This document shows positions 58,837-64,000 of a stretch of DNA of 64,000 bases, in pieces (the stretch's first letter is position 1; the number at the start of each line of letters is the position of its first letter). Under the pieces are notes generated by a model. The model was not told the DNA's origin. It worked only from the letters and a program-made list of their open reading frames with translations, and did not search any database. Origin of the DNA: Conus ventricosus (taxonomy: Eukaryota > Mollusca > Gastropoda > Neogastropoda > Conidae). Location: contig CM031601.1 in the NCBI GenBank assembly GCA_018398815.1, positions 30,813,293 to 30,877,292 on the forward strand, read 5' to 3'. The position numbers and the translations under genes are program-made.

Positions 58837-60136
58837 GTGACTTCACTTACTCTCCTTGGGCCAAGAATTGGCTTTTTTTCACAAGGAATCAACACAAGAG
58901 TAGTCCTGACAGACATAGTCATCTTTCAAAAACCCCTTTTCATTGAATTTGTATTAGTATGTATTCTGCTTCTGTATGCAGGTGACATATCTATATGCTT
59001 TACAGTATCTGTGCACATGTGTTTAACTAAGGGGCATGCCCAAGGCTGTCAGCTAGGTTTAATGTTATAAACCTTAAGATCTCAGTAGTTTAATGATGAT
59101 GTCTTACCTGCATTTTGTTTTTCAGGGTGTGGTGCTTGTGTGATGGTCTGACTGGTTTTGTGATATGACCTTTTTCCTTGCACAAGTTCAACAGCCATGA
59201 AAAGGCTCTGTGCGGTCAGTTGGGCATTAATGAATAAAACTTAGGATTTAACTTTTGAACGAGAAAAATCGGGATGCATTTACTTGACTTGAAAAGACAT
59301 ATCATTGACATGCATTGATATCCCTAAAACAGTTGAGCATATATCAAATCTTAACGTGTTGTTTGTCCAGTCACTTTCTTAGGCCGTCTGATTTTGATGT
59401 TCATAGATGTAAGACTGATGATACACTGAAGGAAACTGTTGTTTTAGAATGACTTTCTTGCCATGCCATGCCTTTTGTTGTTCACTTTTTTGGTTGGTTT
59501 CTTTCTTTCTTTCAGATTCACTACCAGTATGGCTTCGCTTGCACTTTCGTGTGGCAGCTGTACAAAATCTGTTGTTGCAGGGCCATTGCATATAACAAAA
59601 CTTGGTGGAAAAAATGCAGTGTGGCCCAGGAACAAACCCATGGAATTGTTGTAGAGATCTGGAGCAAATAGTGAATCCAGGACCCATCAGCAGGATTACA
59701 CACAAACACTTTTGAATCAGGTTTAACAAAACCAGGTAGAAATGTGGAATGTGACTCAAGGACCAGCCCAATGATTTTAGTAGGAATGCAGATCAAACAT
59801 TAGATCCAGGACCCATTTGACCTCAGCAGTGGTCTGCATTCTCTCAAGTGCCCTTCTGTTTTCATTGTTTTTTATCTGTGTTTGAAACGGCTAACCAGCA
59901 TGTCAGGCCCTGCATTTAAAAAAGAAAATAACTATATCGTTATTTATATTGTTATTATTCCACTTTTTGCTTAGGAGTAATGACATAATTTTTCCATGTC
60001 CCCTGTCATGTTTCTGTTTCTAGCGTTTCAAATTCATCGCCTCTGTGCATTGCCTTACTTTTGCCAATGTGTAACATGTTTTTCTCTCTTTTTCACTTTG
60101 CCTGGCTTCCTGTTGTGGATGAGTTACTTGTTTCAG
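58837..60136. other. Intron between exons 9 and 10
   Basis: Two overlapping open frames at 59379-59796 on both strands have no recognisable domain. No repeat family was identified. Confidence 0.55.
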
Positions 60137-60272
60137 AGTCACCACCTGCGTGCCTTGCACTTTGTGCCAGACATTCTGGCATTACAACGGCGTCTGCTGC
60201 AAAAACTGCATCACAGGCTGAGCCGAGTAGAGGCCATCAGCACCCCTATCAAAGAGCGGCTAGATACAAAGG
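60137..60272 (+). CDS. RNF213: RNF213-like exon 10 (PDILALQRRL segment)
   Basis: This 136-nt exon follows TTGTTTCAG and reads SHHLRALHFVPDILALQRRL, then LQKLHHRLSRVEAIS and ends TKG before GTGAGT. The LP(E/D)ILALQR helix is one of the best conserved C-terminal RNF213 motifs. Entry phase 0 matches the second, restored frame of exon 9, which shows that the frameshift there is a single lesion and not a wrong exon model. It ends in phase 1. Confidence 0.85.
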
Positions 60273-60699
60273 GTGAGTCTGCTGAGTGCCACAGGCAGAG
60301 TCATGAGAGGTTGTACAGGTCTACTGGTCTTCACTTAATTCATGTCCAGACAGACAGATGGGTGCAAACAAGTTTTGATGGGATTTTGAAGCTTTTACGT
60401 CATGACAAGAGCAAGACTATCACTTAGCATGGGAGCTAAAGCTGTCTTTAATACTACCTTTTATGTCTAGAGTGTTTCGAGTAGTGTCCATTGCCCTTTG
60501 TGGTGGCTGGATGAGAAACCATGGGGCAACTCAACACTGGCACCCATCTAAACCCTGTATCCATGCATACAATATTGCAATTGGATTAGTGTTGCATTAC
60601 TGAAACTATTTGTATGAAAAGAACACTTTTTGGTGTGTGTGGATGTTAGTCTTGAAGTGAGACGATGATTTGATTGAGATCCTACCAATAACACACACT

Positions 60700-61106
60700 T
60701 TTTAGAGAACATGCAGCAGCAAAAAAGCAGAGACAGCTGTTCCTCACAGAGGAAGAAGAAGATAATAAGATTGAAGATAACTCGTTGCTCCTGGTTCCTC
60801 CCAGATTCAAATGCAAAACAAGGGGGGAATCGTTCTTCTCCTTCCTGGCTCCTAAAATTTGGAATTCTCTTCCACACGACATCAGGCACTGTGACTCTTT
60901 TCCAGTTTTTAAAACGAAACTAAAAACTCATCTTTTTACCGTCAATTTCGGCTGATAATTCGAAAGTCCTGGTCATACACAGATGTCAGTTTGTGTTTGT
61001 GCGTGTGTGCGAAGGTGTGCGTGGGTGGTTGTGCGTGTCTGCTTTCCCGTGTGTGCTGTGCGTATCTGCTTCCCCGTGCCTGAGTATGCGGTTTGTGCGT
61101 GTGTGT

Positions 61107-61139
<33 letters not shown>

Positions 61140-61232
61140 CGTGTTTTCATTAGTCCTTGTAAAGCGCTTAGAGCTAATCTAGGATTTGCGCTATAGAAAT
61201 ATTCATTATTATTATTATTATTATTATTTTGG
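60700..61232 (+). mobile_element. LINE 3' end, CR1-like, 5'-truncated (second copy)
   Basis: A plus-strand frame reads LLLVPPRFKCKTRGE, FFSFLAPKIWNSLPHDIR and FPVFKTKLKTHLF, the standard C-terminus of a CR1-like LINE ORF2. A GT-rich 3' UTR follows, then TTGCGCTATAGAAATATTCA and an (ATT)n tail at 61206-61228. The tail matches that of the copy at 37330-37756. Only the last 60 or so codons are present. Confidence 0.85.
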
Positions 61233-61561
61233 GGACACCATCTCTCCAAAGAAAGTAGTCTGAATTCCGTATAAGAAGAACCTGTTGTAAAATTGACCTC
61301 CTGAAGTGGATCCGCTTTTTTTTCTGCATCTGTCAGCAGAATACCGTAGTGGAGATGTAAGACTACAGATTCCAAGTGCATACAGATCCTGTACACATCA
61401 AATTCACACATCAAAACAAGAACATAAGAGAGAATAGACACTACACTGTTTCTTCATACAGCATCCAAGATTTGGTCAATTTGATGTAAAAAGATGATTC
61501 CATAATAACCTGAATCCATAATAACCTGAAAGTGGTGATGTTATTTTTCTCAATATTTCAG

Positions 61562-61643
61562 TGGAAAAAGGCAGCTGTAATGTAGTGCACATGGACTTGG
61601 CCTCTCTCATTGAGGCCTTCTTGACGATACTGAAACTATCCAC
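61562..61643 (+). CDS. RNF213: RNF213-like exon 11 (last seen)
   Basis: A CAATATTTCAG acceptor precedes a stretch that, joined to the phase-1 end of exon 10, reads VEKGSCNVVHMDLASLIEAF and LTILKLS. The SLIEAF-like helix fits the region following the ILALQR helix in RNF213. The end at 61643 before GTGTAT is the first usable donor but is not strong. No further exon of the gene was recognised up to 64000, so the C-terminus must lie beyond the window. Confidence 0.6.
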
Positions 61644-62365
61644 GTGTATCTCTCTCTTTTATTCACACATTCATGCTTTCGTACTCATACATTGATTATC
61701 TGTATCCAGAAAGCGCATTCTCAAAGATTACTTACTTCTTGTTCCTTCAAAAGAGAAGAGTGTGGGAGTGGACACATTGTGCAGACATTGGCAAAATAGT
61801 CAGTATGTCAAATCATCACAACAGAAGCAGGATTGGGGAGAAGATAAAGAAATGCATTTACAATCGAGGTTATTGCCAACATTAGGGGTCATATAAAACA
61901 CATTTATAGATGCTCAGAAACGGTGATTCCCAGTTGTTTAGTCAAACATGAATGTCTGTTGAGGATACCTTTGCACGTAGATGTCATTAAGTTTGAACTG
62001 CTTGTGAGTGCGTCTGTGACATATTTTCCCCATTGATTTTAAATTATGAGTGTAAGGATGCAGCATGTTTTGTGGGACGATTAATTAATAACGTACATTT
62101 TTTCCATGCTTTAAGTCAACTTTAAACCGTGTCTCTCCCACATATACCTTCCCAACCCGTTCTCCAACTCAAAGTTCATGGCAAAAAAAAGAAAATACTC
62201 AAATAATGGAGGATCAGTGTTTTGTTAACATTAATAAAGACAAAATAAAGTCTATGTTCAAAAATACAGGTGCGGTTTGATGGCTTGAATAATTGAAGTA
62301 CAGGTACACACATTTAGGCTTGTTTTCTCTCTTGTTTTAGATAATGGGTCACAGTTTTATGTTCT
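61644..62365. other. Unassigned sequence after exon 11
   Basis: No further exon of the RNF213-like gene and no repeat family was recognised. Confidence 0.5.
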
Positions 62366-63530
62366 GTGATGAGGGGCAGTGGTAGGGGGTGTGGGGCGGG
62401 AAAACAGGCAGATGATGGCAAGTTCAGGAGCCAAGGGACAGCAGCCAGCAAAGAAAACGAGGAGGGAATGATGTGGAGTTTCTTCCCTTCTATTAATCTT
62501 CCGTAACAAGGAGCTCCCACCAGGAACACACTTGGAGCACTCTCCATGAACACTCACCAGGAACACTGCTCAGGGAACACTCTCCTGGAAACACTCAGCG
62601 CCTTTATACATATAGTGTGAGCCGGACCGCAAAGCTAGCAACATAACGATGCACTCAAAATGTGCCTCACGAGAAGGAAATGACAAAATTTGTGCTATAT
62701 GTCACAGCTTCCATGTTGTCTGGCTCGCCAACTGTTCAAAGTATTAAACATATTTATTATCAAAACCCAAGGAAAAACTGAAGCATATCACATTTAATTA
62801 ATTTGTTCTGTATTAAGTTATTGATGATTAAAGTCGGAGAATGAACCCACTTTTAACAAGTTTGGGATGAATAAATTGACAGGGAATTATCAAGCACAGT
62901 GGAAAGAGTGGAATATTTTTAATGATATACATGTTTATAATTTGTTGTAAGATGTGAATTGTGATGATGGCACCACAAACAAATTTTCCTTGTATTCTAT
63001 GAGGACAAATAAAGAAATGGTGTATCGTGTGAGAATGAGGATGATGCAAACGGATTTCCATTTCGGTCTGAGACTGCATGACAGGTCTGTACTCTATGCT
63101 TCCTTTCATAATATATCCTGACATCAACCAGGCTCGAGACATGCAGGCACCTGCAGTGTTGGTCAGGAAATTTGAGCAACACTCTCAGAGACACATCCAT
63201 TAAATGGATTAAACTCAACTCTGTGGTCCCAGTCTTCCCAGCTGAGCTCATAGCAAACTCAACTGTGGGTAGGGGCCAGTTGGGGCAAAAAAATCCTACA
63301 TGACTCTTAGGGGAATCAATCCACGACCTCCCAGCCGGGAGTCCACGACGCTAACCACTTTGCCATGGCAGCTGGTCAAGTCATATTTTTCTCTATTGCG
63401 ATAAGAAATACCAAACAGCGTGAAATTGTTTTCTAATGAATAGATAGCAGGTATTTCACTCTTTTCACACATATGAATTTGATTTTCCAAGACTGTCTGA
63501 GCGGAGAACTTTGTCTTTGAAAATTGAAAA
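62366..63530 (+). repeat. R1 copy E, split by a SINE and by copy F
   Basis: The left piece (62366-62866) ends at CACTTTTAACAAGTTT, and the right piece (63378-63530) resumes with GTCATATTT, exactly the next family block. The copy is then cut after TTTGAAAATTG by the start of copy F. Confidence 0.75.
62867..63377 (-). mobile_element. tRNA-derived SINE
   Basis: On the minus strand the head begins near 63377 with GCTGCCATGGCAAAGTGG. TGGCAAAGTGGTTAGCG matches the Pol III A box, and GTGGATTGATTCC, about 40 bases later, the B box. The body runs to 62867 with a T-rich stretch and no ORF. It interrupts the R1 repeat between adjacent family blocks. CAAGT on both sides could be a short target duplication. 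Confidence 0.75.
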
Positions 63531-64000
63531 AGTGATGGTGTGGAGGGGTAAGGGGTGTGCAGGTGAAGACAGGCAGATGGTGAGAAGTGCAGGAACCAAG
63601 GACAGCAGCCGGTCAAGAAGACACAGTGGACGAAGCAGAGTTTTTCTCCTTTTATTTCTCTCCCATGGCAAGGAGCTCAAACCAGGAACGCACTCAGCGC
63701 ACTGAGCACTCTCTCTGCCTCTCACGCCAGTCGCTCACATCATGGAACTCTAGGGGAACACTCTGCATTCTCACACCACGCTCTACTTTTATAACAACGT
63801 ACCGGACCGCAAAGCCAGCGACACGGTGTCAGAGACGAAACGGGCCTCGCAAGGCCGGAACCAACGGAAATTTGTGTTTTCTATCGCGGCTTCAGTGTTG
63901 TCTGGCTCGCTGTCCGTTCAAACTATTAACACATATTTACTATAGATGAAAACCTCAGAACACAAGGAATAAAATGCAGTAAGTCACATTTGACAATTTT
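63531..64000 (+). repeat. R1 copy F, cut by window end
   Basis: It starts GTGATGGTGTGGAGGGGTAA inside copy E and carries the CCGGACCGCAAAGCCAGCGA and AATAAAATGCAGTAAGTCAC blocks. It is closest to copy B2. Confidence 0.8.

Larger units (their letters stand above)
6365..61643 (+). other. RNF213: RNF213-like gene, 3' part (11 exons)
   Basis: Eleven plus-strand exons with AG/GT borders join in consistent phase and read through domains matching the C-terminal third of RNF213, a very large cytosolic AAA+ E3 ubiquitin ligase. In vertebrates RNF213 acts in lipid-droplet biology and ubiquitylates invading bacteria; the RZ finger is needed for the latter. Signals seen are an LPTMP segment before the finger, the split RZ zinc finger, a TQPGHILG stretch just after it, a DLEVMQKALG..DD segment, NWE..F, and PDILALQRRL. 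Exons total about 1.43 kb over 55 kb, because the introns are full of transposons. The AAA+ and RING regions are not in the window. Exon borders were picked by eye from splice consensus, phase and remembered family features. A frameshift in exon 9 leaves open whether the gene is intact. Confidence 0.8.

Noticed and set aside
59379..59796. Overlapping open frames on both strands as an exon
   Set aside because: No family similarity and no phase fit with the exon chain.

Overview
The window is non-coding-rich animal DNA: short exons with GT/AG introns, long CA/CT/G microsatellites and a dense mix of decayed transposable elements (non-LTR, LTR and DIRS retroelements, SINEs, piggyBac, PIF/Harbinger, Kolobok-like and hAT-like elements). 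This mix, with tRNA-headed SINEs of the kind common in marine snails and bivalves, suggests a mollusc, probably a gastropod. That assignment is inferred from content only.

One host gene can be supported. Eleven plus-strand exons from 6365 to 61643 form a largely phase-consistent chain of about 478 codons resembling the C-terminal part of RNF213, the giant AAA+/RING-type E3 ubiquitin ligase. The diagnostic piece is a split RZ-type zinc finger: CPKGH in a 35-nt microexon (24971-25005) followed by CGRP...CPEC...IGG at 29785-29882. The AAA+ and RING parts would lie upstream of the window and the C-terminus downstream. Exon 9 carries a one-base frameshift near 58740, so the locus is either a pseudogene, a polymorphic allele or an assembly error.

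Layout. 1-3450: a broken RNase-H-bearing LINE on the plus strand, inserted into a second LINE on the minus strand (3451-5010). 5171-5830: an old copy of the interspersed repeat family called R1 here. 6365-10366: exons 1-2, with an intron holding a hAT-like element (7098-8239) and a TTAA-flanked THAP element (8305-9431). 10367-24970: a 14.6-kb intron with a nearly complete decayed piggyBac element (10747-14623), a minisatellite, a LINE split by a terminal-inverted-repeat-bounded satellite (17482-19480), dinucleotide arrays, and a SINE split by an internally deleted LTR retrotransposon (22856-24582). 25006-34946: exon 4 between microsatellites, a DIRS-type fragment, a piggyBac deletion derivative and a PIF/Harbinger element (33064-34453). 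34947-41614: exons 5-7, a third piggyBac derivative and L1-like and CR1-like LINE pieces. 41615-53636: a 12-kb intron with a 2.0-kb solo LTR, nested R1 repeats and L1-like fragments. 53637-61643: exons 8-11. 61644-64000: more R1 copies, one split by a tRNA-derived SINE.

No bacterial-style operon, CRISPR array, rRNA or intact tRNA gene was seen. The mobile elements do not act together as a system; they are layers of insertion inside the introns of one gene, and several insertion orders can be read directly from nesting and target-site duplications.
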